In this document: positions 1 to 11,724 of the stretch, in pieces | How the letters are laid out: each line of letters starts with the position of its first letter | How positions within the stretch are numbered: the stretch's first letter is position 1 | Origin: Trichobilharzia regenti | Taxonomy: Eukaryota > Platyhelminthes > Trematoda > Strigeidida > Schistosomatidae | NCBI GenBank assembly: GCA_944472135.2 | Contig: OX235262.1 | Coordinates: 64,232,887 to 64,296,886 of the forward strand | DNA: 64,000 nt | Direction of reading: 5' to 3' | The notes under the pieces: model-generated | What the model was told of the DNA's origin: nothing | The model's database searches: none | The model's input: the letters and a program-made list of their open reading frames with translations, nothing else | Program-made: the position numbers and the translations under genes

Positions 1-330
1 CTTGCTACGCTAGATCTCACGCCGTCCCTCGAAGACTTTCAGAAACGCTTCTTAATAACCAACGCGAAAACCAAAACACCGATTAGTGGCTCAAGAATTC
101 TTTATTCTTACACCAACATATAACCAACGATAATTTATTACAGAAGAAGATCGAAGAACAAATGTTATAACAATAAATCGCGATATTACTTATGATGGTT
201 TTTAATCTTCCTCCTGAACAGCGACCGATGAGACGATGACTGTCAGATTGATGACCCACGAAAATTATGGGAAAGTTGGGTTTGAGCAAACAATCATGAA
301 TTGATCGTTCAATCTTCAACTACATTGACA
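1..330 (-). repeat. BEL/Pao-family LTR fragment
   Basis: This stretch aligns with the LTRs at 13113-13473 and 21270-21631, sharing the blocks around 'cagaaacgctt', 'accaacatata' and the end 'ttcaatcttcaactacattgaca'. It is cut by the window start and clearly more diverged than the paired LTRs. It ends at 330, where the next LTR piece begins in the opposite orientation. The family was assigned by eye. Confidence 0.7.
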
Positions 331-595
331 AGTGCAGTCATCGTTTCATCGTTCGCTGTCCGCTGGAGGACGGAGAAAAACCATCAGAAGTATTATCGTG
401 ATTTGTTGTTATGGCATTTATTCTTAAACTTGTGTGAAATAACCTAATGGTTGGCTCTGTACTGGTGTAAGAATAAACGGTTCTTGAGTCACCAATTTGT
501 GTTCTGGTTATTTGCGTTGGTTATTGAGCATATTTCCTGAAGGTCTTTCAAGGACAGCGTGAAGTCCAGTGTAGTAAGACCGGGACATTTAAAGT
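331..595 (+). repeat. Opposed BEL/Pao-family LTR fragment
   Basis: The same LTR family in the reverse orientation, lacking roughly its first 90 bases. Recognisable blocks are 'cgctgtccgctggagg', the 'aagaataaacggttcttgag' segment and 'ggacagcgtgaagtcc'. It abuts the copy at 1-330 and forms an interrupted palindrome with it, probably from insertion or rearrangement of two old copies. No target duplication is visible. Confidence 0.6.
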
Positions 596-2800
596 GGGTA
601 ATTTAAGTCTCATTTTACCTACATATGGTCCTGTTAGCTTGTCGCCTTCCCCAAGCTTTCCTCCTTGACCAACGTTCATTTGTAGCACCCTTATATCAAG
701 CCTAACTCTGCGCTTATATAACCAATTCATGTACGTATGTTATAGGCTTACAGTAACTAATTCTAAGTATGATTGTTAAATATTTGCCACTGAATTATTT
801 AATATTGCCCTTCGTTTGTTTTACATATATTTTACGCCAGCACGCACTTTTCGTTCACATCGCGCCTTTTCAAATTCGATTTCTTTAACAATATATCTTT
901 TCAAGTTTTCACTCATGCTTCTTAATACAACGCTGGTCGTCGTTGAGCATGTACAGCGTTAGCACATATTAGAACGTGAAAACGTGAATGCACTTTACCA
1001 TAGTAATCGGAATCATTTTCAGTACTCAATACATTTTCCAATAAGTTACTCAAAAATTTATGAAACTTCATACAACCTCTTGTCGTCTACCAAGTACCTT
1101 TGTAGAGTAGATTGAAACTCGCTTATATCGCATGGTGATCCTGGTCTTAGAAGACTTAACTATTTGATAAAATTGAAATGTAGCAACTACGTACGAAGTA
1201 CAATCAGCAGTTCCCATCATGAAAAATACTTCCGCCACGTGGAAACTATTTGATTACCCTGCAGACCGGAAAGTTCAATGATGGCTTCCGTTCTGACGTG
1301 TGTCCCACAGACCGATGTTACTAAGAAATCGGGCTGTTGTGGCCCTACTGAATGTCTCTTCAAATGAACGGTCATTTTCCAGCTTCCGACCAAAACGTTG
1401 ACTATACATGTATCGATCCTCAAATCTGTTCCATAATCTAGGTCCTAATACCCCATTAAAAATTTCGTTCACTAAATATGCAGATATTCTACATCATCGC
1501 CTGAAATGATGAATTATTTTACAGAAATATAGTGGCTATCGCTGTGAAAGAATTTAAACCCCCCCCCCCGAGTGCAAATTTGCATTTTCTGGATCGACTC
1601 CAAAGTTATGCTTTTACACCTTCATGTAGATTTTTTAGTGACTCCCCGCAACCTGAAATAAACGTGGTGGAAGCGCCCTGGACTCTACAATTGCATTATT
1701 ATGTTTTTTAAAATAGACAATGACGAGTGGAATGTCCGTTTTGCCTTCTTAGGCTACGCATACTCTTTTAGTTGTGTTCTTAGGGTATATGCTCTTGAAA
1801 ACGTCACTCAAACCCCTGCTAAGTTCTCAGTTATAAGGTTATCTTCTAACTTCCCGATCATCTTAAAGGGAATGAGTTCCAATTCGCTGTCTACTCCATT
1901 TCTCTCTTCCCTGTCTCTAATGGATCAACATGTTTTCTTGAATCTAATTTACTTAACTATGTTGTCAGTTTGACTGTCTCTGTCACAGTTGCTTCCGCAT
2001 CACATTTTTCCTGCATGCCGCTGACCAGTGATTTAACTCGAATGGCTCTCAGTAAGAGCTAAAAGACGTCAGATTGCGAATTTTATATTCCAGAATGACG
2101 TCGACTAATGTATATTGCTTCATGCTTCATGCCGAAACCCCTGTCATAGCAAATAAATGGAATACACTTTAATATTTGTACTCCCACTATATTTTGACCC
2201 CCACACTTGTCGACTCCGAAAGTTGTTACTTCAAACCTAATAAGTAGACAATTCTAGAGCTTCTGGTGTAAGAGTTTCACTTTTCATTGTACACTGATAC
2301 GCATAGTTTATTCATTCCTCCTTAATTTTTCTCTGATTTCTGGAACGGGAATATTCCATTTTACAAAGAACTCTAAAGCACGTAGGCAGAGTTAATTTTG
2401 TGGCCTCAATCCACCTAACAGGTATTCCTACTCAAGAGTTGTCTAAGGTGATTTGGCTCTCCAGCGAAAACTAAATAAACTGTTATTAGAATCCACAAGG
2501 GAAAGATCAGATATTAAATTTAAGCAGTAATCTAACAAGCAAAGCTCAGGATTAAAGAAAGCAGTAAAGAGAAACAATTCCAAGAGCAAGCGAACAAAAA
2601 ACACCTGGAATTCAGTAATCATTTATGCTTCATCAATATTGCCGGTAATAACATATTTAACTACAGAGATTCGATATTTTGGAATTAAGCCACCACAGTA
2701 TGAGAGCGCAAAAACTACCAAATAACGTGAAGTTGCCTAAACAAAAAAGGCTTTCCACTATCCAGTTGACTGCTGGAGGAAAATTAGAAATTCAACAACA
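596..2800. other. No gene recognised; decayed sequence
   Basis: I see no convincing exon here. A 65-codon minus-strand frame (1275-1472) overlaps a 68-codon one (1217-1423); the shorter reading resembles decayed retroelement tail sequence but cannot be assigned. The plus-strand frame at 1701-1973 has no recognisable motif. A run of nine or ten C lies near 1560. The rest is AT-rich and unassigned. Confidence 0.5.
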
Positions 2801-2804
2801 CACA

Positions 2805-3450
2805 CCTACATGACTCTGTTTTCTGCAGTCTTTTGCAGCTAGCTACACCAATGTCCACAAGCTTCCATACCCTGCCCTTATGACTTCCTCCGTGTGAATT
2901 TTGGACACACGCCGTACTAGTCGATTCCTATTAGGGTTCCACTCGAGGGTTTGTCTGGCGCGTGATGTCACTCAACGGTCACCTCGATGTATATCCAATC
3001 CATTCTCATTTTCCTCCGTATATTTGTTGGGTAGTAGGCTCTTAGTTGGTTCGTTGCCAGAGTCCCTCGCCGCTTATCCCTTCGGTCCATCTGACTTTTA
3101 CTATCGAGACAGCTGTTGATGAAAGCACGTAGTCTGTTAGAAATGCTCTTGGTGACGCGTGCGCATCGAGTCTCCAAGCCTTACAAAAGCGTTGACTGAC
3201 CTGACATTAGTGTTTAAGATCTAGATATTGCCTCTGACGCCGAGTGCAGCAGATTCGCACATTGATTTTAGGACAATGAGGGTCTGTTTTGACTTCCCGA
3301 TATTGACGTTGAAATTCTCATTTTCGTCGTCTGTAATTGAAATGATGCTATGTCTCCATGAAAAGGTGATTTCCCCCAGATTTCTCCCGGCGAGGGCGAT
3401 TGGTGCTTGCTACTGTTTGTTAAGTAACTTCATCACCTCTGTCTCCTCTG
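2805..3450 (-). mobile_element. RTE-like LINE, 3' end fragment
   Basis: Read on the minus strand, a broken frame (2968-3177) contains the 'TKSISNRLRAFINSCL' and 'RKMRMDWIY' signatures typical of the end of the RTE-type open reading frame in schistosomes (the 'INSCLR...W.WIGHTLR' region). Frameshifts and stops break it. A near-identical copy in the opposite orientation lies at 26670-27330 inside the 4E-T gene. Only the 3' part of the element is present. Confidence 0.7.
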
Positions 3451-3464
3451 AATTCCCCTCTCGT

Positions 3465-4520
3465 TATGTCTTCGCTGTTTCTTTCGATAACTTCCTCGCT
3501 CTAAACGTAAATCAGGAAGGGGGTGCGCCGGCTGATCAGTAGATATGGTGGTGGTCACCAAGGTGAATCACCCCATTCTGCAGGAACAGTAATATCCAAT
3601 TTGAAGGCTCGAGATTTCCATGATTTTTATGAGGGCTTAGATCTTTATCTTGAGAAAGATAATAATGAACGCCTTGACAGATCATGCTTCTGCCTTTAAA
3701 CATATAGCATTCGCTCAGCCTATTGTTGAGATGCGACCACGCGGGACCTGCACAGATTTATGGGGCATCTTATAAATTAACTTGCTTTCCATTTTCGGAT
3801 CTTTGAATATCACTTCACAATGTCTCATCTCATTTATTTTTTAATAGCATCTTTGCTTGATCCTCATTACATTCCATTAAACCTAACATTTTATAGCTCT
3901 ATATGAATTCGATTCGACTTATTCTATTCCTATTCTCTGTAGGGTACGGTTGTGCACCAAATAGACAAAAAGGCATGAAATAAAAACAACTGGCTTGCAA
4001 ATAATTGTATTAATGCCAAAAGTGGACATCATGACAGTGCGAACTATATAGATAGTGTTATACATTGCAAATGAACGTTGTCGGCCTAAGGATTAATTAC
4101 TTTCGCATTCTATTTCCTATATAAATGTATTTATTAATGATATATTGCACTTACTTAATTTATCACACTTTAATGACTCACCTTAGCACTTTAACTTTTC
4201 TAAAACAGCTTGCAATCCCTTGTAAACGTTGTACTTACCTCAATATTGGTTGGTTATCGTATGCCTACAACCACGGGATGAAAACGAAACAATATCGATT
4301 TTCCCGCGCAACCTGGAGGACAACTGTACAATTCAATAGCTATATGGCCTGGTTCAGACAATGAGTGTAATTATGTACATATATCAAATATTTAACTGTT
4401 GAAACATAATTAACTTGTAGACAATCTAAGGTTTGACATTATATCATCCTTGATCGTGCCTGTAAAAATGGCATGCATTTTCATGTAAATTTATGTTTAT
4501 ATGAAAATATAAATTATTTT
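3465..4520 (+). repeat. Arm A of large inverted duplication
   Basis: About 1 kb that recurs in reverse complement at 7790-9255. Both arms share the segment 'agatatggtggtggtcacc' at one end and the A/T-rich end near 'atttatgtttatatgaaaat' at the other. The 79-codon frame at 4125-4364 has a counterpart at 7935-8174 but no recognisable domain, so it is probably not a gene. This arm lacks the 460-bp LTR present in arm B and so records the pre-insertion site. The parent element is not identified. Confidence 0.8.
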
Positions 4521-4529
4521 ATTATAACA

Positions 4530-4925
4530 TGTGTTAATCCTTTATATGTACCTTTCGTGCGATAGATTTTCGTAGTAAATAATAACTGCAGCGGCGGGTT
4601 CCAGTTCTGCTGGAATATCGGCATTGACCTCATAGCTATGACTGGCGCCATGAATACTGATGGAACTCGGGCCTGTCGTCCGCCAGAAAACCCCGGCCGT
4701 ATTGCATTAAAGCTAAGGATAGGGCTCCTATGAACGGCTCACGGCACTGTCTCTCACGAGCAGGCTTCTGTTTGCCCGAGGAGGTGAGAATTGCCTCTCT
4801 CCATCTTCGATGCCAGTGTTAAAGATGGAGAGTGAATAAACCTGGCTTCTGCCAGTGTTGATGCGCCTCAAACTATTATATATGGCTCCGGATCCCACTT
4901 GACCCGAAAGAAACAGGAACTAATA
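4530..4925. other. Unassigned, GC-richer segment
   Basis: No frame of note. The base composition is noticeably richer in G+C than the flanks (for example around 4590-4700), which suggests a further repeat of unknown family between arm A and the LINE remnant. Confidence 0.35.
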
Positions 4926-4929
4926 TCTG

Positions 4930-5310
4930 AGTCTTGGGCTCAAAATTTTTGTTTAATGTACGGCTTGCCATACTTGATCATAGGGGCATGCAATTTATGA
5001 ATAAGTGGAGCAGAATAGGGCCAAAAAGCTGCTTTGTACTACACCACTAGTTAATACCTTTGGCGAAGATGGATAGGGGTTGATTTTCACTCACCGCTCT
5101 CCTTCTGTGAGAAAAGAATTCGTCCACTTGAGAAACTTCTCAGTTATTCCGTAGGATTGGAATTTTTAGAGGCTGTATGTGGGACTTTATCAAAGGCTTG
5201 GCTAACGTCGAGATATAATGTTGGTACTGAATTGCAATTGTCTATGCATTTTGTAATGTAGACAGAATAATCTAAGTGGCAAGTAATGCACAACCTCCTT
5301 CTTAGGAAAC
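4930..5310 (-). pseudogene. CR1-like LINE reverse transcriptase remnant
   Basis: The minus-strand translation, with several stops and shifts, reads through 'YITKCIDNCNSV', a 'DVSQAFDKVPH' catalytic block (RT motif A) and 'KYGKPYI'. It is the same family as the copies at 10090-11121 and 11725-13060, where motif A reads 'DVSEAFDKIPH'. It is too decayed to encode protein. SINE and LINE-tail pieces follow on its upstream side. Confidence 0.7.
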
Positions 5311-5334
5311 CATAATTGGATGTGGATAGTATTT

Positions 5335-5400
5335 ATTTTTGATTTACAGCTTGATTCCACACTGCATTTTTGGTACAAGTATGGAATTCTCAGCATGGAT
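5335..5400 (-). repeat. Jockey/CR1-type LINE 3' tail piece
   Basis: The segment 'ttggtacaagtatggaattc' and its flanks match the conserved 3' untranslated end seen at 39800-39890, 54190-54250, 30945-31005 and 50770-50840. Only the tail is present. Confidence 0.5.
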
Positions 5401-5429
5401 ATCAGTAGCCCAAATTTTGCAGGCCGACT

Positions 5430-5525
5430 ATAGATATCAGATGTGTGCCGGCGTGAGCTCGAACCCCGGACCATGTGCATGGTCGGCGAGTGTCCTAACC
5501 ACTGTGCCACCGAATGATTTGAGTC
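5430..5525 (-). mobile_element. tRNA-derived SINE head, partial
   Basis: The minus strand shows an A-box-like 'tggcacagtggttaggac' and a B-box-like 'gggttcgagc', with the spacing of the RNA polymerase III promoter of the SINE at 11311-11535. The 3' half is missing. Confidence 0.65.
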
Positions 5526-5935
5526 TTTACTATCTTTTCCATCACACGTGAAAATACAGACGTGATGTTGATGTGGCGGTAGTTGTTGATTTATGGATAG
5601 GTGCAATATAAGACTTCATCTATGTCCACCATTTCAGTGTCAGCATCAGCGTCTTTATATAACACTTGGCTAATATTTGCCTGCGACTGCGAAAATGTCT
5701 GATGCATGGGGTAATCAGTTATATCACTAGACGGAATACTGCACTAAACACCATCTACGGTTGTCTTGTTGTGGTTGTCAGAATCCATTGTTCCTGAGCG
5801 GTACCGTCTTTGGCATGGTGTTAAATCAAGTGCAGCCCTACTGTTAGTGTATGGCGTCAATAAGCCTATCACCTTACCAGGTTCCAGATCATTCCTAATT
5901 TCTTCAATAGACCTCAAACTGAAAGGCACTAAACA

Positions 5936-6526
5936 TCAATGTTTCGCAGATTTCTTGAGAAGATGCGAAACCTGACAGTCTTCCAACGACATACCGCGAG
6001 CCTCTAGACATGAAGTTTTAAGTTTGGAAATAGGCTCTCTGTCTGTAACGTTATAAGGCAAGACGTTATGTGAAGACACAATCCTCCCAACAACTTCTGC
6101 AGCCAAATGGTGAGAGATGTTTTGTGATGGATCACACAGCTGCGTGAGGGGTATAGTGCCGTCAAACTTGCTCTGTAGGTCTGCTACTGATTTCTGAAGT
6201 GTCAGTGAATCATTTTTGCTACGAGCCGCATTGCCTATCAATTCCTTAATGATATCAGATACCATAATTTTGAGTGTATCTGATGCCAAAAGTGTAGAAT
6301 CGTCTACGGAACTGAGGCCTTCAGATGGCCGACGAGTATTAAAAATCAGTCTCTTAATGGTACCTACACGTTTGACTGACTTAACCATTACAAAGAGAAG
6401 AATTTTCACAATTTCCGAAAGGAATATCTTGGGGATATGGAAAAGATTTCTGTAATATCGAAGTATCAAAGACAACAATAAACAGCTATGTACTGGGGAA
6501 TTAAAAGTCAGAGCTTCCTTTAACAA
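5936..6526 (-). CDS. 196-codon ORF of unknown function, possibly LINE ORF1-like
   Basis: This is the longest minus-strand frame in the first 13 kb, apparently uninterrupted. The N-terminal third is hydrophobic, followed by a polar, mostly helical-looking stretch ('DSLTLQKSVADLQSKF' would suit a short coiled coil). I recognise no domain. It lies upstream, in the same orientation, of the CR1-like RT remnant at 4930-5310, so it may be the remains of that element's first ORF; a chance frame is the alternative. No splice-site context supports a host exon. The same-family copies at 10-13 kb do not include the equivalent region, so comparison within the window cannot settle this. Confidence 0.3.
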   Translation of the reverse strand: MLKEALTFNSPVHSCLLLSLILRYYRNLFHIPKIFLSEIVKILLFVMVKSVKRVGTIKRLIFNTRRPSEGLSSVDDSTLLASDTLKIMVSDIIKELIGNAARSKNDSLTLQKSVADLQSKFDGTIPLTQLCDPSQNISHHLAAEVVGRIVSSHNVLPYNVTDREPISKLKTSCLEARGMSLEDCQVSHLLKKSAKH

Positions 6527-6529
6527 TAC

Positions 6530-7785
6530 TGTCTGAGGATCAAATCCTTAGTTCCAGGTGATTAGAAGGGATATCAAGAGACTTCTAGTTGTAAATTCCA
6601 TAAGTGAACATTATATTTAGTTCCAAGTGGCATGATACAACCCTTGTTAATTATGGATACGTGGGTGATGTGAGGAACGGGGCTAATTTCAAAAAGAAAA
6701 TGCAAAGATGATTCACGCGGAAGCGGAACATCTGTAGCGCAACGATTCGAACGTCTAATACGAGGAAGCTGTGAGATGATAGTAATCATAACTTTCATTC
6801 TCCTGTTGGTTCACTCTAACTGAGAAGGTCAAAGTAACTGAGAGTTAGTCATTGAGGATTTAACAAAGGTGAGGGTTGATCACTAAACTTACTTTGGTAT
6901 GTTTCACACGCTTGCTTCGTTACTACGAAATCTACTAACACAGATGAATTCGTGTAAGACGATTGGTTTGAAACATCATTAGAAATCCATCTTGAAATTA
7001 AGGTACATTTCTGTTTGTTTTCGAAAAACTGGCTTTTCAGTTAACCGTTATCTGATAGGGAGCAATGTACTCTTCGAGTTCTTCAGTCTATTTTGTCTTT
7101 GAAATTGGAGTGACTCATTCACAGAGAATGGCACAAAAAATAAGGGGCAATCGTTGACATTTTTGAAGCACTATTCAGAGTGCTCTCAAGCGCATACACA
7201 TTTAGAAGAAAGCAGGTTGGGGAGAGTCACTTCTTGATCTTCGGATAAAATAATTGTCTCTACACGGAAGTATCACTCAACACTAAATATGAGGTTTTAC
7301 CTTCAACTTGGCTTTTACAAAGCGTAGGCACGCCATCAAAGTACAAGTACCATTTGCGACTGTACTTTGAATTTAACGCTTATTAGCGTAAAACCACAAT
7401 GTTAACTTGAGGAAATTACCTGATATAATCCTCAGTAATTTACGAAATATGTGAATGCATAAAAGCGTGTTACAGTTGCTTTATGGTAGTTCCTTTCACT
7501 ATTCTCTGGTATTTAACACCATATTATCTCAGAGAAGAGGAATCGACGAATATGATGGTGATATGACGTACCACAAGTTTTCCGTATCCTGAGACTTCCT
7601 TGTACGTATTTTTGATAACTGCCCGCAGGACAAGCATATGCAGAAAGGAAAAAATTTGAAGCTTAGGTTAGTCAGCTTCTCTGAGTTTGATTATATTTGT
7701 AAGTCCGAAATTTATTAGCAGATTCGATAAATGTTCTGCGTAGGGTCCCTATCTGGAACGTTCAGCCCTTCCTCTATAAAAAAAA
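6530..7785. other. No feature recognised
   Basis: AT-rich sequence without a convincing exon. The 74-codon minus frame at 6574-6798 has no motif. Confidence 0.4.
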
Positions 7786-7789
7786 TTTA

Positions 7790-9255
7790 TATTTTCATAC
7801 AAACATAAATTCACATGAAAATGCATGCCATTTTTACAGGCACGATCAAGGATGATATAATGTCAAACCTTAGATTGTCTACAAGTTAATTATGTTTCAA
7901 CAGTTAAATATTTGATATATGTACATAATTACACTCATTGTCTGAACCAGGCCATATAGCTATTGAATTGTACAGTTGTCCTCCAGGTTGCGCGGGAAAA
8001 TCGATATTGTTTCGTTTTCATCCCGTGGTTGTAGGCATACGATAACCAACCAATATTGAGGTAAGTACAACGTTTACAAGGGATTGCAAGCTGTTTTAGA
8101 AAAGTTAAAGTGCTAAGGTGAATCATTAAAGTGTGATAAATTAAGTAAGTGCAATATATCAATAATAAATACATTTATATAGGAAATAGAATGCGAAAGT
8201 AATTAATCCTTAGGCTGACAACGTTCATTTGCAATGTATAATACTATCTATATAGTTCGCACTATCATGATGTCCACTTTTGGCATTAATACAATTATTT
8301 GCAAGCCAGTTGTTTTTATTTCATGCCTTTTTGTCTATTTGGTGCACAACCGTACCCTACAGAGAATAGGAATAGAATAAGTCGAATCGAATTCATATAG
8401 AGCTAAAAAATGTTAGGTTTGATGGAATGTAATGAGGATCAAGCAAAGATGTGTGGAGTCCTCAAAAAGAAACTTATCCAAATTTTACTACTATGTAAAT
8501 AATGAACATATTGTACACCACTTTGTTTTAACCAGAAACTCTGTACTTTGACTTTACCTCGGGTTTTGAATAAATATACAGCTGTGCCTTCGACTCTCCG
8601 TCTTCTCCACCATCTCAACTGCCGTCGATCAATCCTAATCACCTGCTTTCTATCTCTGATTTTTGCAGGAGCACCGTAGTTTCTTCCTACGTACTTTGGT
8701 CGACCTCCGGCAACGTTAACATTGGAGAATTACTACTGGAGCAGTCTTTCCGCAGCACCTGGAGTCTATTACGTTTATTGTGGACTGTGGACCTTTGTAA
8801 ACTCAAGTAATCAAACTTTAATACATTCTTCCCGTAACTAAACTCATTTGGTATTTTATTTTCTACTTGAATTTGGGTAACTAAGCTAACAGAGTGAAAA
8901 GGTCCACCACAGATGCTATTAAAAAATAAATGAGATGAGACATTGTGAAGTGATATTCAGAGATCCGAAAATGGAAAGCGAGTTAATTTATAAGATGCCC
9001 CATAAATCTGTGCAGATCCCGCGTGGTCGCATCTCAACAATAGGCTGAGCGAATGCTATATGTTTAAAGGCAGAAGCATGATCTGTCAAGGCGTTCATTA
9101 TTATCTTTCTCAAGATAAAGATCTAAGCCCTCATAAAAATCATGGAAATCTCGAGCCTTCAAATTGGATATTACTGTTCCTGCAGAATGGGGTGATTCAC
9201 CTTGGTGACCACCACCATATCTACTGATCAGCTAGCGCCACCCTCCCTTCTTTTT
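7790..9255 (-). repeat. Arm B of large inverted duplication
   Basis: Reverse complement of 3465-4520 with few scattered differences, interrupted by an LTR at 8452-8911. Similarity ends near 'gccaccctcccttc', matching the start of arm A. About 3.3 kb separates the arms. Confidence 0.8.
8452..8911 (+). mobile_element. Solo LTR with 4-bp target duplication (GATG)
   Basis: The insertion starts 'tgtggagtcc' and ends 'ggtccaccaca', giving the TG...CA ends of an LTR. GATG lies directly on both sides (8448-8451 and 8912-8915). Arm A shows the unoccupied site with GATG only once, so the boundaries are defined at base level. The 460-bp length and 4-bp duplication match Gypsy-type integration, like the elements at 15238 and 52266. 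An 'aataaatata' segment lies inside. The orientation is inferred from similarity of the first bases to the other LTRs. Confidence 0.88.
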
Positions 9256-9259
9256 TGAC

Positions 9260-10085
9260 GTTAGGTTCTGAGATTATGGTTATTATGGCTACCGCAAATA
9301 TATTTCTTGGTACCAGACATGTTCGTACCCCATATTCCACCTCCCTAGCTTTCCTAATAAGTGCTTCCAATAGGTCTCCACGTGTACCCCAATGAACATA
9401 TTATATATGTGTGCAGGCATCCTAATGAACAGATTACTTTATAACAAGTTAAAAACTTAAAGAGTAAAAAGAATAGGTTTTGTGAATAGTGGAACAAGAT
9501 TTAGCAGAACACTATATTTAAGGTTCAATGTAGGTAGTATGAACTGAAGGTAAGGTCGATTTGCAGGACTTAGTGTACTTATATGTAGTAAACATCTGAC
9601 ATTGCGAAGTAACGTGCCTAGACATATTATAAAAAGATATTAGCACAGAACCAACAAAATTTTGGCATTTTTTTAACAATACTGCAGTGTGTGTATACTG
9701 AAGAATGGTAGTTAATCTACAGGGAGCCGTAGAGTAAATCAAACCATATATGATAAGAGTATAATGAATAATATAATTCGGATATCAAATAATACACTAG
9801 GCTCAATAATTGAGTGTTATAAGGGAAACAAGCGTGGTAAAACAAGAGAACATTTGATGCATAAATATTTTAATCATTTTAAGTAATTTAATAACCATCT
9901 AATTTAAGAATTGAACATGCGTGATTAATAAGTATTATTATATTAGTATATACATATGTAAAATGTTAAAAGGTGTGGATGCTATTATAATTATTTCTAG
10001 TGTTACTTTTACCAACACAACTTAGTGAAAATTATAGAGAATAGAAATCAGTAAATTAGTTAACTTTCGCTGCGTGAGTATTAGA
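9260..10085. other. No feature recognised
   Basis: AT-rich sequence, with the 9518-9742 minus frame carrying no motif. No splice-flanked exon is apparent. Confidence 0.4.
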
Positions 10086-10089
10086 GTCG

Positions 10090-11121
10090 AGATATACGTA
10101 TGTGACTATACTGAAGACTGGACTGGCCTTCAATTTCCATTCTACCAACAGTTGTGGTCTTTTCGACGAGCTAGGGTGGACATGTTAAAGTGTCTTTCTA
10201 GGCTCCGTTTGAACCCATCAGGGTTTTCACAACATCTTATTTCAGGTGGTAGTTGGTTCCAAAGAGTGCAATATTTTATGGTGAAAAAGTTTGCCCTAAT
10301 GGATTTCCTGTGGGTAGCCCCCTTGAGAAGGTAGTCGTGGTTCCGCAGCTGATATGATTTAATATTTTCCCACGTTATGGATGAGTTACTGTAGCAATGT
10401 TTCCTAATGACTTTGTAGAGTAGAAATAGGTCGCACTTCACTCTCCTTAACCACAGAGGCTCTAATTTCAGACGTACACACCTGTCAACATATTCCACTT
10501 GTTGGTCGAACCATATTATGCGTTTCGTGAGGAATCTCTGGATACTTTCCATTTTTTTCTGTCTACAGGCCTGAGGTTACCAAATAGGAGAGCACAATAT
10601 TCAAGTTTGGGACGGATACATGTCCTATGTATAGCTAATCTTGCTTCTGGAGTGCGAGAGTTACGCAGTACAAAGCCAGTAAGTCGTTTGGAGTCAGACA
10701 CTACCTAATTCGCATGATCGGAAATGGATAAATGTGAGTATATTATCCCGAGATCTGTGACTGTGTTCAGTTTTGAGAGGAGCTTACCGTACATATATAG
10801 GCACATTCTCGGTTTCCAGCGTCCAAGGTGGGTTATACCGAACTTGTCTGGGTTGAAAGTCAGTCGCCATTTTCCGCTCTAATCACCCAGATTGTTTAAG
10901 TCTTGTTGGATCTTACTTTCAACGCTCATATCATCGTACTCATAATCGCATACTATCTTGACGTCATCTACAAAGAGGCAGTAAAATTTCCATTGCAGGC
11001 CGTACCCATATCCGCAACAGGTCTCTGGAGTGATCGTCCTCTGGTAATTGAACAATGTAGGTAAGGGAAGCCGGCAAATTGCATCTGAAACTTTGAGAGA
11101 AAGATGGGCTGTGAGGGCCAA
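10090..11121 (-). pseudogene. CR1-like LINE RT remnant, copy 1
   Basis: Minus-strand pieces give, in order, 'FVDDVKIVCDYEYDD' (the F-x-DD RT motif C), 'GKWRLTFNPDKF', 'SDSKRLTGFVLRNSRTPEAR', 'CIRPKLEY' and the C-terminal 'LWNQLPPEI' block followed by an end near 10142. Two in-frame TAG codons (around 10879 and 10706) and frame changes make it non-functional. Copy 2 lies head-on at 11725-13060. A 337-bp part (10597-10933) differs from copy 2 at only one base, although the flanks are much more diverged. Confidence 0.85.
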
Positions 11122-11310
11122 GTCAGACTGGCCGAGATGAGTTAAGTGTCGGTGCAGTCAGAAGCTGGTTTCTTTGCTGCTTTGAGTGCTTCTATGTGCA
11201 TTGCTATATAGTTACTGGACTCTAGCCGTGATAGATAGTGGGCGGTTTCAGCTGTTAGTATTGTATGGATAGCAACGCCCATGGAAATGCTCTGCGTTAT
11301 GTCAAGAGGC

Positions 11311-11535
11311 GGCGTCGGTGGTATAGCGGTTAACATGCTCGCCGACGTTGCACATGGCCCGAGTTTGATCCCCGGCCGGCGCACTCCTTTACTTCGCTAA
11401 GCCAGAAATAATGCTGGTAAAGAAGGAAGGTCGGGCATGAGGCTAGCAACCTTATCCTGTAAAAATGAACAGTAGTACAGAATCTTCAAGCCACTAGCTT
11501 GAGGACCTATGTTCTACTGAGAACATGAAGAAAAA
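11311..11535 (+). mobile_element. tRNA-derived SINE with 12-bp target duplication
   Basis: The 225-bp element starts 'ggcgtcggtggtatagcggt' (A box) with the B box 'gagtttgatccc' about 40 bases on, so it carries an internal pol III promoter. It ends 'gagaacatgaagaaaaa'. 'atgtcaagaggc' occurs immediately before (11299-11310) and after (11536-11547), a clean target-site duplication. Its tail 'cctatgttctactgag' resembles the 3' end of the RTE-like LINE at 42285-42330. It sits in the spacer between the two head-on CR1-like copies. Confidence 0.9.
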
Positions 11536-11724
11536 ATGTCAAGAGGCTGTGCTTCCATTATTCGGCGCGCGACGGCTAACTCAGAAATGGCACGTTTCAG
11601 GGGAATCCATCTTTATGATTATAACAAAGCATTGCTATCTACACCGACTGGTTACGATGCCAAGTTCTCGGAATGTCAAATTTAAGAAATTCAAAGAAGC
11701 GCATGTAGACAGTGGGAGTAACTA

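Noticed and set aside
4125..4364. 79-codon frame conserved in both arms of the inverted duplication
   Set aside because: Conservation is explained by the recent duplication itself. The product has no domain or signal peptide, and the frame is AT-rich.
11311..11390. tRNA gene candidate
   Set aside because: The A and B boxes are present, but the sequence continues into a SINE body with target duplications and does not close an acceptor stem. The other tRNA-like heads (23745, 29045, 33900, 53765, 59228) fail in the same way.
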